A DNA stretch of 24,244 nt, taken from assembly GCA_900544395.1 (NCBI GenBank), contig UQVC01000034.1:1-24244 (forward strand). Reading direction: 5' to 3'. The notes beneath the pieces were generated by a model. That model had not been told where the DNA came from and made no database searches. It saw nothing but the letters and a program-made list of their open reading frames with translations. The stretch is from an uncultured Ruminococcus sp. (GTDB taxonomy: Bacteria; Bacillota; Clostridia; Lachnospirales; Lachnospiraceae). The translations under genes and the position numbers were made by a program. Below, in pieces: positions 23,890-24,244 of the stretch. Positions within the stretch are counted from its first letter, which is position 1. The number at the start of each line of letters is the position of its first letter.

Positions 23890-23925
23890 TAATTAAGTGT
23901 TTTTTACTTAATTATTTACTTAATT
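23890..23925. promoter_or_regulatory. Three AATTAAGT half-sites between the isomerase and LacI-type regulator genes
   Basis: An inverted repeat TAATTAAGT / ACTTAATTA with a 7-base spacer (23890-23914) is followed by a third direct copy ACTTAATT (23918-23925), 12 bases on from the second. The group lies between the two outward-facing -35 boxes. It lacks the central CG usual for LacI-family operators, so its binding protein is uncertain. Confidence 0.5.
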
Positions 23926-23926
23926 C

Positions 23927-23955
23927 TTGTTTTTTCTTTCTATCTGGTTCATAAT
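23927..23955 (+). promoter_or_regulatory. Promoter of the LacI-family regulator gene
   Basis: TTGTTT (23927-23932) and CATAAT (23950-23955) are 17 bases apart, placing the start point near 23962 and giving a leader of about 33 bases. Confidence 0.5.
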
Positions 23956-23994
23956 AAATTCAGAACATAAAACAACAATTCGAAAGGATCATAT

Positions 23995-24244
23995 ATGGGA
24001 ATCACTGCAAAAGAACTTGCCAGAAAATTGAATCTTTCTGCCGCCGCTGTCTCCATGGCGCTGAATCACAAGCCCGGAGTCAGTACGGCAACACGACAGC
24101 TTGTCCTGGATGCTGCCGAAAAATACGGATATGATTTTTCCCGGATTGCGGAAAAGCATACCACTACCGGGGCAATTTATTTTGTTATTTATAAAAAACA
24201 TGGAACAGTTGTTGCAGATACCCCGTTTTTCTCTCAGGTTTCCG
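23995..24244 (+). CDS. LacI-family transcriptional regulator, N-terminal 83 codons only
   Basis: An open frame starts with ATG at 23995, behind AAAGGA seven bases upstream, and runs off the right edge. Residues 1-50 are a LacI-type helix-turn-helix with hinge: 'ITAKELARKLNLSAAAVSMA', then 'LNHKPGVSTATRQLVLDAAE' and 'KYGYDF'. The following residues (about 58-83, 'GAIYFVIYKKHG...') begin the periplasmic-binding-protein-like ligand domain. It is divergent from the isomerase operon and is the natural candidate for its sugar-responsive regulator. The effector is unknown, and the shared intergenic repeats are its possible targets. Confidence 0.9.
   Translation, partial: MGITAKELARKLNLSAAAVSMALNHKPGVSTATRQLVLDAAEKYGYDFSRIAEKHTTTGAIYFVIYKKHGTVVADTPFFSQVS

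Noticed and set aside
23775..23994. Catabolite-repression (cre) site in the sugar-operon promoter
   Set aside because: No sequence close to the TGWNANCGNTNWCA consensus was found in the intergenic region.

Overview
The window looks like chromosomal DNA from a low-to-moderate GC Clostridia member, most probably a gut Lachnospiraceae. This is inferred from the gene set (DNRLRE/RHS giant protein, XRE+ImmA pair, Rpn nuclease, DUF3810 protein, PepSY lipoprotein with a two-component system, split transketolase), from strong AGGAGG-type ribosome binding sites and from tRNA genes without an encoded CCA. No genus is claimed.

Left part (1-8200): a polymorphic-toxin locus. A 2324-residue RHS/YD-repeat protein (minus strand) ends in an A/T-rich tip with a PD-(D/E)XK-type nuclease signature. 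It is followed after 14 bases by the start of a probable immunity gene that runs off the window. Divergent from it are an XRE repressor and an ImmA/IrrE-like peptidase. The intergenic region holds five copies of a 13-bp palindrome placed over both promoters, and a sixth copy with a duplicated -35 box lies inside the RHS gene. This looks like a repressor/antirepressor switch controlling a toxin.

Middle part (8200-12900): a PepSY lipoprotein and an OmpR-type two-component system, separated by an Rpn-family nuclease and a rhomboid protease. That 1.7-kb pair is bracketed by two diverged copies of a ~110-bp element that folds into two hairpins and supplies the last codons and stop of both the nuclease and the kinase. 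An 11-base tandem repeat upstream of the PepSY gene looks like an OmpR-family binding site.

Next (12900-19000): housekeeping and stand-alone genes: M18 aminopeptidase, Gfo/Idh/MocA oxidoreductase, a DUF3810 membrane metalloprotease-like protein, tRNA-Glu(UUC) and tRNA-Cys(GCA), and a MATE transporter.

Right part (19000-24244): a four-gene catabolic operon on the minus strand (fucose-isomerase-family isomerase, two-subunit transketolase, glycerol-kinase-like FGGY kinase) divergent from a LacI-family regulator cut by the window edge. The logic is aldose to ketose to ketose phosphate to transketolase cleavage. That resembles the known apulose-4-phosphate transketolase route for apiose, but the substrate cannot be read from sequence. 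The kinase keeps the glycerol-kinase fold and numbering yet has lost two residues of the glycerol pocket, so the automatic name 'glycerol kinase' is probably wrong.
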